Part shown: one piece after another, positions 10,919-18,174 of the stretch
Numbering within the stretch: the stretch's first letter is position 1
Layout: every line of letters starts with the position of its first letter
Source: Enterococcus faecalis
GTDB lineage: Bacteria; Bacillota; Bacilli; Lactobacillales; Enterococcaceae
Assembly: GCF_029024925.1 (NCBI RefSeq)
Contig: NZ_CP118962.1
Coordinates: 2,534,001 to 2,598,000, forward strand
Direction: 5' to 3'
DNA length: 64,000 bases
Translations under genes and position numbers: made by a program
The notes under the pieces: generated by a model
Databases searched by the model: none
What the model saw: only the letters and a program-made list of their open reading frames with translations
Told to the model about the DNA's origin: nothing

Positions 10919-11671
10919 ATGAACCAAGACCATCTTTACTCGCTAGAAACGATTGCTTCCTTGTTGAAAATTCCTAAGTCCACATTGCGCTATTGGGAAA
11001 AAGAACGGTTGATTCATTCTGTTCGAGGCGATACAAATGATTATCGACAATACACAACAGAACAGCTGATTGCTATCTGTGAAATCAAGTTTTATCGCGA
11101 CTTAAATTTTTCCATTAAAGAAATTAAAAACTTATATACCAATCCATTATCAGATACCCAGAAATTACTAGAAAATGCACGTCAAGATTTAGAAGAACGC
11201 ATTACACAGTTAAAACAAATTCACAGAAACTTAATCACTTATCAACAAAAATATGAAGAAGTCAGCCAACTACAAGAGGAAGTCTTGAAAGAAGAAATAC
11301 CGCCGTTTAAAACTCTTTACTATTTCCACCCTGCAAAAGCAGAAAATCTTTTGCTTTACTTGAATGATCCAAGTATTTTAGGCTTTGTTTTATCACCAGA
11401 TGAACAAACTATTGAACATTTTTCAACGACTAATAAAGACAGCGCCGCTTTCCCTTTAGCCTTACATTGGGAATTCGATGCTTCTAAAAGCTACTATAGT
11501 CAACTGATTCGTATAGAAGAAAGTAGCAATCAGTTGCAGCCACAACAAATTCAGAAAAATCTAATTTACTTAAAAGAACAAGGCTATCAAGTCCATCAAC
11601 TATTGGGCCGCTATCTGCTTTCAAAAAAACATCAAGATTACTATCAACTATGGTTTGAGTGTTCTAATTAG
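10919..11671 (+). CDS. MerR-family regulator of the beta-glucoside operon
   Basis: A 250-residue regulator. The N-terminal winged helix is clear (LYSLETIASLLKIPKSTLRYWEKERLI, about residues 5-31, then YRQYTTEQL). A coiled dimerisation helix spans about residues 88-125, and the C-terminal effector domain of about 120 residues is unrecognised. I chose the second ATG (10919) since GAGGTG is seven bases upstream; the ATG at 10913 is too close to it. It is divergent from the EIIC/GH1 genes with a MerR-type 19-base-spacer promoter between them, so activation of that operon by a sugar signal is the likely role. The ligand is unknown. Confidence 0.85.
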   Translation: MNQDHLYSLETIASLLKIPKSTLRYWEKERLIHSVRGDTNDYRQYTTEQLIAICEIKFYRDLNFSIKEIKNLYTNPLSDTQKLLENARQDLEERITQLKQIHRNLITYQQKYEEVSQLQEEVLKEEIPPFKTLYYFHPAKAENLLLYLNDPSILGFVLSPDEQTIEHFSTTNKDSAAFPLALHWEFDASKSYYSQLIRIEESSNQLQPQQIQKNLIYLKEQGYQVHQLLGRYLLSKKHQDYYQLWFECSN

Positions 11672-11720
11672 AAAAACGTCAAATCGGCTTAATCCCCTAA
11701 GTCGATTTGACGTTTTTCTA
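11669..11720. terminator. Bidirectional terminator embedding both stop codons
   Basis: Arms of 23 bases (11669-11691 and 11698-11720) with one mismatch and a 6-base loop. The MerR stop TAG (11669-11671) and the ClC gene stop (11720-11718) are the outermost pairs of the stem. Confidence 0.85.
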
Positions 11721-12926
11721 GTTACTCTTAATAATTTTATTTTTCAATAGCCATTGTAAAAATAACACAAGAACTACAACTGGCCAAAGCGTGATTGGGA
11801 AAAAGAGCCCCACAAAAATGCCTGGTACAAGAATCGTCCCTAAAATCTGGGTTGTTAAACTCGTAGCAAAAATTGCGACAACAAAAAGCGAGTCAATTGT
11901 TGGGAAAAATTGTGCGACCGCAAACCCGATTAAAATAGCTGAAAAAACGACGGGAAAAATATCGCCACCTATCCAACCTGTCTGTAAACAAACTTGTAAA
12001 AATACTAGTTTCATTATCGCAGCGATTACCAAGATATACCAGGCTTGTTGACTACCAAAACTAGGAACTAAATGCATAAAAGATTGTCCTGAAAATAGTA
12101 ATCTTGGCATTAAAATAACAAAAAGAAAAATACAGGCTGCGCCTAAACTTACCAGTATGTTTTGCTTTTCTTCAAAAGGTTGGCATATTTTAGCCAGAGC
12201 AGCTTGCAACCATTGATAGGCGTTACCAATCACAAAAGCAGTTAATAAAGCGGGTAAAATCAGCCATAACGAAGCCATTTCAACTTTTCCAGTTCCTAAC
12301 TTCGTAATAAACGATGGTTGTCCCACCAATTTCATTAAAAAGGTAAACACCACCAACCCGTTCACAATAAATAACCCGTTCATCACTTGTTTCAGTTTCT
12401 TTTTATCTACAGGAGCGAGCATCGTATCGTAGCGCTGAACAAACTGTTGCGGATGCAGCAAGCGCTGGATTTTTGTCCAAAATGTTTGCTGTTCTTGCTC
12501 GTCATAATGAAAATAAAGGTACCGTAACTTATCAGATTGCCAGACTGACAACGAAATAATCGCTCCCAACAATGCGGCTTCAGGACCGACACCAGCCCCG
12601 AAAATTAAAATTACCAAGGCGGCCAATAAATTTCTAAACACACCTGAATAATCGACCGATTGTTTCGCCTTCAATTCTGTCAGAGCCTCATGCGCCGTTT
12701 GTGGTATTTGCCCGAAGCGTTTCTTCAGATAACTCAATACCAACGCTCCTAGCACACACAAGACAAAATAATAGAGAATTGGCCATTTCATTTGCGCTGG
12801 CAACACCTCCCAGAGCAGAGTCGTTAGCTCTCCTTCAATGATTAAAAACGCTCCTGAAATTCCCGCGATGATACTACTTAAAAATAACCCACTGACGATA
12901 ATTGTCCACATTTTTCTGTTACGCAT
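11718..12926 (-). CDS. ClC-type voltage-gated chloride channel family protein (atypical)
   Basis: A 402-residue polytopic membrane protein with about ten hydrophobic helices, recognisable as a ClC-family member from GAGVGPEAALLGAIISL (about residues 115-131) and TGWIGGDIFPVVFSAILIG (about 316-334). ClC proteins are chloride or fluoride channels or proton antiporters. In this protein the place of the usual GREGP gating motif is taken by GVGPE, so the canonical gating glutamate is replaced by Val, and no GSGIP selectivity motif is obvious near the N-terminus. It belongs to a divergent branch whose ion and mechanism are not certain. Monocistronic, GGAGGAAGT before the ATG. Confidence 0.78.
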   Translation of the reverse strand: MRNRKMWTIIVSGLFLSSIIAGISGAFLIIEGELTTLLWEVLPAQMKWPILYYFVLCVLGALVLSYLKKRFGQIPQTAHEALTELKAKQSVDYSGVFRNLLAALVILIFGAGVGPEAALLGAIISLSVWQSDKLRYLYFHYDEQEQQTFWTKIQRLLHPQQFVQRYDTMLAPVDKKKLKQVMNGLFIVNGLVVFTFLMKLVGQPSFITKLGTGKVEMASLWLILPALLTAFVIGNAYQWLQAALAKICQPFEEKQNILVSLGAACIFLFVILMPRLLFSGQSFMHLVPSFGSQQAWYILVIAAIMKLVFLQVCLQTGWIGGDIFPVVFSAILIGFAVAQFFPTIDSLFVVAIFATSLTTQILGTILVPGIFVGLFFPITLWPVVVLVLFLQWLLKNKIIKSN

Positions 12927-13090
12927 ACTTCCTCCAAATGATAGTTGTTTCTTTTATAGTAGCAGATAGTTAGTGGTTTGTGTTTGAAGATTTTGGGAAG
13001 GATTTATTTTTTTGAAAAAATTGAGGTTATGAAAAGTTATCGTTTTACATTATTATTATTTGAATTTGTTGTTTGTATTTACGCTGATAG
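12927..13090. other. Left border of the restriction-modification locus
   Basis: This holds the promoter region of the ClC gene and the junction with the hsdS cassette. No start codon with a ribosome binding site for the rightward hsdS frame is seen. HsdS homology begins abruptly at about 13091. No direct repeat or insertion-sequence end was recognised. Confidence 0.45.
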
Positions 13091-14307
13091 GTGTTTGGGA
13101 ACTGTGTAAGCTTTCTGGTGTTATTGAGAAATTGTCTGGTGGTGCATCTATCAAACCAACAGACTATCTCGAAGATGGGATTCGTACGATTCCAAAGGGA
13201 GCTGTTAATGCAACTGGGATTGCAGATTTATCTGGCAGCAAATACATTAGTGAAGACTTCTTTGAAAAGAATATAACTAGCCACGTTCACACAAACAATC
13301 TCGTAACTTCTTTAAGAGACCTAGTTCCATCGGCTCCGAATATGGGGAGAATCGTTCGTATTGAAGGAGATGAAGAACAATTTTTGATGCCACAAGGTGT
13401 GTATAAATTGGAGTTATTTGAAGGCATGGATGGAGATTTTCTTATCTCATTCTCCAATAGCGATAAGTATAGAAAGATCATTTCAGCAGAAAAAAACGGC
13501 TCAACGCAAGTCCATATTCGTAATGGAGAGTTTCTAAATATTGATATTAATCTTCCTTCAAAGTATGAGCAAAAAAAAATTGGTGCTTTCTTCAAACAAC
13601 TAGATGATACTATCACTCTTCATCAGCGTAAATTAGAACAGCTAAAAGAGTTGAAGAAAACATATCTGCAAGTAATGTTCCCAAGAAAAGATGAACGAGT
13701 GCCGAAGTTACGGTTTGCTGATTTTGAGGGGGAGTGGGCGCAGCGTAAGTTAGGGGAAATATCTACTCACCGTAGTGGAACAGCAATCGAAAGGTACTTT
13801 ACTGAAGATGGAAAGTATAAGGTTATTTCTATTGGAAGTTATGGAACTGATAGTAAATATGTTGATCAAGGTATTAGAGCTATATCAAATGAGATAACGA
13901 ATGCTAGAGTAGTTCATAAAGGTGAACTGACAATGGTGCTTAATGATAAAACATCAGATGGAGCAATTATAGGCCGATCATTGCTTATAGAAAGTGAAGA
14001 AGAATATGTGATCAATCAACGTACTGAGATTATTTCCCCAAAGGATGATTTTAATGTTAATTTTGCATATACGACTTTAAATAATACGTTTCGTCAAAAG
14101 GTAAAAAAAATTGTACAAGGCGGAACACAAATTTATGTAAACTATCCAGCTGTAAAAAATCTAATGTTAGACTTTCCAAGCTATAAAGAACAAACAAAAA
14201 TTGGAACTTTTTTCAAACAGTTCGACGATACAATCACACTTCATCAAAATAAATTAGACCAATTAAAAACTTTGAAAAAGACTTACCTTCAAAACATGTT
14301 CATCTAA
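13091..14307 (+). CDS. Silent HsdS specificity cassette (type I RM), opposite orientation, no start
   Basis: An HsdS-like sequence of about 405 residues carrying two target recognition domains (TRDs). It begins in the conserved helix just before TRD1 (WELCKLSGVIEKLSGG); has the central conserved region with the repeat ITLHQRKLEQLKELKK (around residues 175-190), TRD2 starting WAQRKLGE, and the C-terminal repeat ending KKTYLQNMFI. The first 20 residues or so found in the expressed hsdS are missing and upstream codons lack an ATG and ribosome binding site, so it is probably not translated here. Its repeats match the expressed hsdS in inverse orientation and in frame, so it looks like a storage cassette for recombinase-driven switching of methylation specificity. 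Confidence 0.82.
13095..13110 (+). repeat. Inverted repeat A' at the 5' edge of the silent hsdS
   Basis: TTGGGAACTGTGTAAG. The reverse complement occurs with 13/16 identity at 16492-16507 (expressed hsdS, before TRD1) and with 15/16 identity at 15871-15886 (before TRD2). Reading frame (W-E/Q-x-x-K) is the same in all three. Confidence 0.65.
13611..13631 (+). repeat. Inverted repeat B', central conserved region of the silent hsdS
   Basis: A 21-bp sequence coding for ITLHQRK, perfectly repeated in inverse orientation at 15989-16009 in the expressed hsdS. Nearby matches (13714-13729 and 13745-13759) extend the homology on the TRD2 side. Crossover here would swap TRD2 only. Confidence 0.75.
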
Positions 14308-14312
14308 AAAAT

Positions 14313-14337
14313 AACTCCCCGCAATCCGCGAGGAGTT
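14313..14337. terminator. Terminator between convergent silent hsdS and recombinase genes
   Basis: 10-bp arms (14313-14322 and 14328-14337) with one mismatch and a loop of 5 bases, followed by TGTTTGT on the plus strand and A/T-rich sequence on the other side. Confidence 0.6.
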
Positions 14338-14344
14338 GTTTGTC

Positions 14345-15274
14345 TTACATCAACATCGCCAAATGGCGCATAATTTTATCGTTATCCTGATTCTCTAATT
14401 CCTGAATAATATGCAAATAAGTTTCTTGCGTAGTTGTCATACTAGAGTGGCCTAACCGAGTTGCTACACTGGCAATTGAAACACCAGCAAATAATAATAG
14501 CGAGGCATGTGTGTGGCGTAAACTATGGACAGTAATCACTGGAATCTGCGCACGTTTACATAAGACTTTTAAGCGACTATTAATCGTAGAATTAAAGACA
14601 CGTCCTCTCACAAAAATTGGTTCCATTGGTGGCATATTTCTTATCAATTGAGAAAATTGCATTGCCGTTTGCCAGTCAATTTGTACTTTGCGTTTAGAAG
14701 ATTCATTTTTTGTTGATTGGAAAAAACCAGTGGGGTTCTTATAATTCCATGTTTTTTCAATAGTTATTTTTTGTTTAGAAAAATCAAAATCTTTTGGCGT
14801 TAGCGCCAATGCTTCGGAAAAGCGTAGGCCCGTTTTAACTACCAATAAAATAAACCAATCCCAGTTTAGTCGCTCGCCTAACTCTAATTCTTTCAAAAGA
14901 GCTTGAACTTCAAACTGGTTTAAAAATTTTGATTTTTTAGGACGTGGTGCTTTTCCTTTAATGACAATTTTTCGTGTTGGATTTTTTGAAATAAGTCCTT
15001 CATCGACTGCATCTAAAATTGCTCCTTTTAATTGATGATGAAAATCCATGGTTGTCTGCCGTTCGTGGGTTAACGCGTAGTCATTTAATAACTGCTGATA
15101 CCGTTGCCGATCCAAATGTTTTACTTTTAAACCAGGTGCCAACTCAGCAAGCCGCTGTTCCGCAATATAATATTTTTGCAACGAGATATCCCGAATCGCT
15201 CCTACCTTATATAGCTCCACCCATTCACTAAAATACTCATGAAATAACTGCTCTGTTCTCTTTCTCTTAACCAA
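14345..15274 (-). CDS. Tyrosine recombinase, probable hsdS invertase
   Basis: A 309-residue phage-integrase-type recombinase. An N-terminal SAM-like core-binding domain (about residues 10-95) precedes the catalytic domain. Seen there are the first Arg in TGLRFSEALAL (about residue 168), the HSLRHTHA box (His-x-x-Arg, about 263-270), LGHSS and the nucleophile Tyr in QETYLHI (about 294). It lies between the expressed and the silent hsdS, the position of the switching recombinases in known phase-variable type I systems. No excisionase, phage genes or tRNA are next to it, so a prophage integrase is less likely. Inferred job: inversion at the hsdS repeats. Confidence 0.88.
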   Translation of the reverse strand: MVKRKRTEQLFHEYFSEWVELYKVGAIRDISLQKYYIAEQRLAELAPGLKVKHLDRQRYQQLLNDYALTHERQTTMDFHHQLKGAILDAVDEGLISKNPTRKIVIKGKAPRPKKSKFLNQFEVQALLKELELGERLNWDWFILLVVKTGLRFSEALALTPKDFDFSKQKITIEKTWNYKNPTGFFQSTKNESSKRKVQIDWQTAMQFSQLIRNMPPMEPIFVRGRVFNSTINSRLKVLCKRAQIPVITVHSLRHTHASLLLFAGVSIASVATRLGHSSMTTTQETYLHIIQELENQDNDKIMRHLAMLM

Positions 15275-15357
15275 AATAAAACCTCCTTGATAATTGTTGA
15301 TGAACGAATCATCTTTTTTATTATCTCGGAGGTAGGAAAGTGTGTAAATATTCAGTT

Positions 15358-16563
15358 TTATATGAACATATTTTGGAGATAGGATTTTTTTAGGGATTTT
15401 AGTTGGTTGAGTTTATTTTGATTAAGAATAATGGCATCGTCTAAATGTGTAAATAAATCACCTATTTTTTGTTGTTCGTCTTTATTTGGGATATTAATTA
15501 AAGCTTCTTTAATATCGTTTGAATTAATGCTTTCAAATGTTGATCCAGTACTATACCTAGTCCAATAACCACTATCTTTCATTTTTCTGAGTTGTTGAAA
15601 AATAAAATCATTTCCTTTAACTGCTGCCACCCCACGTCCTAAAACTACATTATAGTCAGTTTTCCCAATTTCTCCTACTGGAGCACGAACGCTTAAAATT
15701 AAATCACCTTTTTCTGCTTTTTTTGTAACTTGAGTAGTCCAAATTCTTGGGACAACTTTATTATTTTTCATATCTGAATTTCCTTGTACTAAAATGTAGT
15801 CATCTGGATTTTCTGTATAATTTTCGGAGTTTGGAGATTGTCCCATGATTATTGAAAATGTTTCCCCTAACTTACACAGTTGCCAATCATCCTCAAAATC
15901 AGCAAATCTCACCCGAGGAACAGTCTCATCTTTCTTTGGAAACATCAGTTGTAGATACGCTTTCTTCAACTCTTTCAACTGATCCAACTTACGCTGATGA
16001 AGAGTGATAAGGTCATCAATATCTTTGAAAAATTGACCAACTTTGCGTTGCTCATCAATATTTGGCACTGGTATTTCTATATCCATGACTCTGTTTTTTG
16101 AAATGTTGTATCGTGAAATACCTTGTGCAAGAAATATGAATTTTTTACGAACGTTAGGCGAACGTAGCATGAAGGCCATGTAGTATGGAGCCAATTCTGT
16201 AACTGGACGATAGCCAAAACAGAAGCTATTCAAGTACACATTCGCTTCATTACCAAGCCATACAGACGACATCCCTACCTCTTCAGGCGTTTCCGACGAT
16301 GTGGTAAAGAATATGTCACCATACTCCACCTGGTTTTGCTTAGCGTCTATTTCAACACTCTCAGTCATTTTCAAGTCAGTTATTGGATTACTAAAAACAT
16401 TGATATAAGTTACGAACGTAGCATCACCGTGCCCAAAGTCCTCTTTCGTTTTTCCGGTCAGCCCAGTGAATGTGTCCCCCAATTCTTCAACCTTACGATG
16501 TTCCCAATCTTCACTAAACCCACGAAACCGGAGCCGAGGGACTTTTTTCATCTCGTCCCTCAT
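15358..16563 (-). CDS. hsdS: Type I restriction enzyme specificity subunit HsdS (expressed copy)
   Basis: A 401-residue HsdS that gives the RM complex its bipartite DNA target. Order: start segment PRLRFRGFSEDWE, TRD1 (about residues 25-165), central conserved helix (DEQRKVGQFFKDIDDLITLHQRKLDQLKELKK, about 170-200), second start segment PRVRFADFEDDWQ, TRD2 (about 235-365) and the C-terminal helix (DEQQKIGDLF ... KKSYLQNMFI). The first ATG overlaps the hsdM stop by four bases; an ATG at 16551 has a better spaced GAGGG and may be the true start. Its 5' end is fixed outside the inverted repeats, so inversion would replace TRD2 or both TRDs with those of the cassette at 13091-14307. Confidence 0.93.
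   Translation of the reverse strand: MRDEMKKVPRLRFRGFSEDWEHRKVEELGDTFTGLTGKTKEDFGHGDATFVTYINVFSNPITDLKMTESVEIDAKQNQVEYGDIFFTTSSETPEEVGMSSVWLGNEANVYLNSFCFGYRPVTELAPYYMAFMLRSPNVRKKFIFLAQGISRYNISKNRVMDIEIPVPNIDEQRKVGQFFKDIDDLITLHQRKLDQLKELKKAYLQLMFPKKDETVPRVRFADFEDDWQLCKLGETFSIIMGQSPNSENYTENPDDYILVQGNSDMKNNKVVPRIWTTQVTKKAEKGDLILSVRAPVGEIGKTDYNVVLGRGVAAVKGNDFIFQQLRKMKDSGYWTRYSTGSTFESINSNDIKEALINIPNKDEQQKIGDLFTHLDDAIILNQNKLNQLKSLKKSYLQNMFI
15989..16009 (-). repeat. Inverted repeat B, central conserved region of the expressed hsdS
   Basis: Perfect 21-bp inverse copy of 13611-13631, in the same codon phase. The enclosed segment of about 2.4 kb contains the recombinase gene and both TRD2 halves. Confidence 0.75.
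16492..16507 (-). repeat. Inverted repeat A at the 5' edge of the expressed hsdS
   Basis: Matches 13095-13110 in inverse orientation at 13 of 16 positions (conserved outer blocks, three different central bases). It lies just after the fixed 5' end of hsdS; crossover here would exchange both TRDs at once. Confidence 0.55.
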
Positions 16564-18152
16564 CCTCCAAACACCTCTTTCGTAGCATCTATCAGCGCTT
16601 GGGTTTCTTCCGTTACCACTAGATCATCAAGCATAGCTAATAACTCAGCTTCTACTTTTTTTATTTCCTCGTTAGTATTTTTAATATCGTTGTTTAGCGC
16701 CACTAAATCAACAGGTGGCTCTTCTTCGTATGTGTCAACATATCTAGGGATATTCAAATTATAGTCATTTTCTTTGATTTCATCTAACGTTGCGAGATGT
16801 GAATATTTCTCTATTTCTTTGCGCTGAACAACAGTATCGACAATTTTATCGACATCTTCTGGGCGCAAATGATTTTGTTTTTTTAATTTTTCAAATTCTC
16901 GACTTGCATCAACAAATAAAATATCAGAAGCCGTACGATTTTTTCTTAAAATCAAGACACAAACTGGAATAGATGTATTCAAGAATAATTTATCTGGGAA
17001 TCCAATCACTGTTTCAATTTGGTGTTTGTCAATCAACGCTTTTCGAATACGACCTTCTGCGGCTCCTCTAAATAATACGCCGTGAGGTAAAATAATCGCC
17101 ATTCGGCCATTGTCTTCTAAATGGTATAAACAATGGAGTAAAAACGCATAATCCGCTTTGGTTTTCGGCGCAATACCATATTCACGCCAACGAGGATCAT
17201 CTTCACGATCTTTATTGTTCCAATGAGCTGAGTAGGGCGGATTTGCCATAACCGCATCAAACATTCTTGGATTATCTTTCCCATCTACTACGCCATCTGG
17301 CCAGTCACTTTCAAGTGTATCCGCATGATTAATACTAATATCATTGTACTCTACACCATGCATCATTAAGTTCATTCTCGATAAGCGATACGGTGTGGCA
17401 TCTTTTTCTTGCCCAAAATATTTAATCATACCTCGCTTATGTGAATTTTTCATATAGCTAGCTGTTGTTAACAACAACGACCCCGAACCAACCGTTGGAT
17501 CATAAATTGAAAAACTTTCCTCTTCCTCACGACCAGATGTTAAAATTCGTGCCATTACGTTAGAGATTTCTTTCGGTGTATAGTATTGACCCATATCAGA
17601 AGCCAAGACTGTTGCAAATTGAGCAACTAAATATTCATAGATATCTGATACTGTATCATCACTACCTGACAAATCAAATTCTGGTGAAGAAAGCAGCTCA
17701 ATCATTGAAATCATGACACTAGCACGAGCTTGTGCATTCGCGCCTAAATCGGCACTATCAAAGCGCATACCATCAAAAATCCCTTCAAAATCGCCTTTTG
17801 CTTCAAAGGCAATTTGCTGATTGAAATGACCAAATGTATCAGTCATCATCCCAATATTAAAACGATCTTCATCGATTGCTTTTTTCCAATCATCAAAAAA
17901 ATCATTTGGTTGAATCGCATAACCTAAGTTTTTTTGCATATATTCTAATGCTTTTGAGGGATTCTGTGCATAAATGTTTTCCCAAGTTTCTCCCCGTGTG
18001 ACATCATCTAGCCAACGTGTTGCTTTTTCTGATAGGTATTTATAAAATAAAATACCAAAAATATAATCTTTATATGCTGTCAAACCAATTTGTCCACGTG
18101 TTTGATTCAACATCGCCCACATCTTCGTTTGTTGTTCTTGTGATAAAGCCAT
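16560..18152 (-). CDS. hsdM: Type I restriction-modification DNA methyltransferase HsdM
   Basis: A 530-residue N6-adenine methyltransferase. The N-terminal HsdM helical domain (about residues 1-140) precedes the catalytic domain with the SAM-binding motif I DPTVGSGSLLL (about 217-227) and the catalytic NPPY (about 308-311) in AVMANPPYSAHW. Two HsdM plus one HsdS methylate the target on both strands; with HsdR the complex restricts unmethylated DNA. It lies 22 bases after hsdR and overlaps hsdS by four bases, so the three genes are one operon read leftward. Length and motif order are normal. Confidence 0.95.
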   Translation of the reverse strand: MALSQEQQTKMWAMLNQTRGQIGLTAYKDYIFGILFYKYLSEKATRWLDDVTRGETWENIYAQNPSKALEYMQKNLGYAIQPNDFFDDWKKAIDEDRFNIGMMTDTFGHFNQQIAFEAKGDFEGIFDGMRFDSADLGANAQARASVMISMIELLSSPEFDLSGSDDTVSDIYEYLVAQFATVLASDMGQYYTPKEISNVMARILTSGREEEESFSIYDPTVGSGSLLLTTASYMKNSHKRGMIKYFGQEKDATPYRLSRMNLMMHGVEYNDISINHADTLESDWPDGVVDGKDNPRMFDAVMANPPYSAHWNNKDREDDPRWREYGIAPKTKADYAFLLHCLYHLEDNGRMAIILPHGVLFRGAAEGRIRKALIDKHQIETVIGFPDKLFLNTSIPVCVLILRKNRTASDILFVDASREFEKLKKQNHLRPEDVDKIVDTVVQRKEIEKYSHLATLDEIKENDYNLNIPRYVDTYEEEPPVDLVALNNDIKNTNEEIKKVEAELLAMLDDLVVTEETQALIDATKEVFGG

Positions 18153-18174
18153 CGTATTCTGTCCTTCTTTCTAA

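Noticed and set aside
12927-13090. Insertion-sequence end or direct repeats bordering the RM locus
   Set aside because: I searched by eye for matching sequences at 12.93-13.09 kb and 21.17-21.33 kb and found none. A comparison with a strain lacking the locus would be needed.
14345-15274. Tyrosine recombinase as a prophage or ICE integrase
   Set aside because: No phage or conjugation genes, excisionase, tRNA or att repeats are near it. Its place between inverted hsdS copies explains it better.
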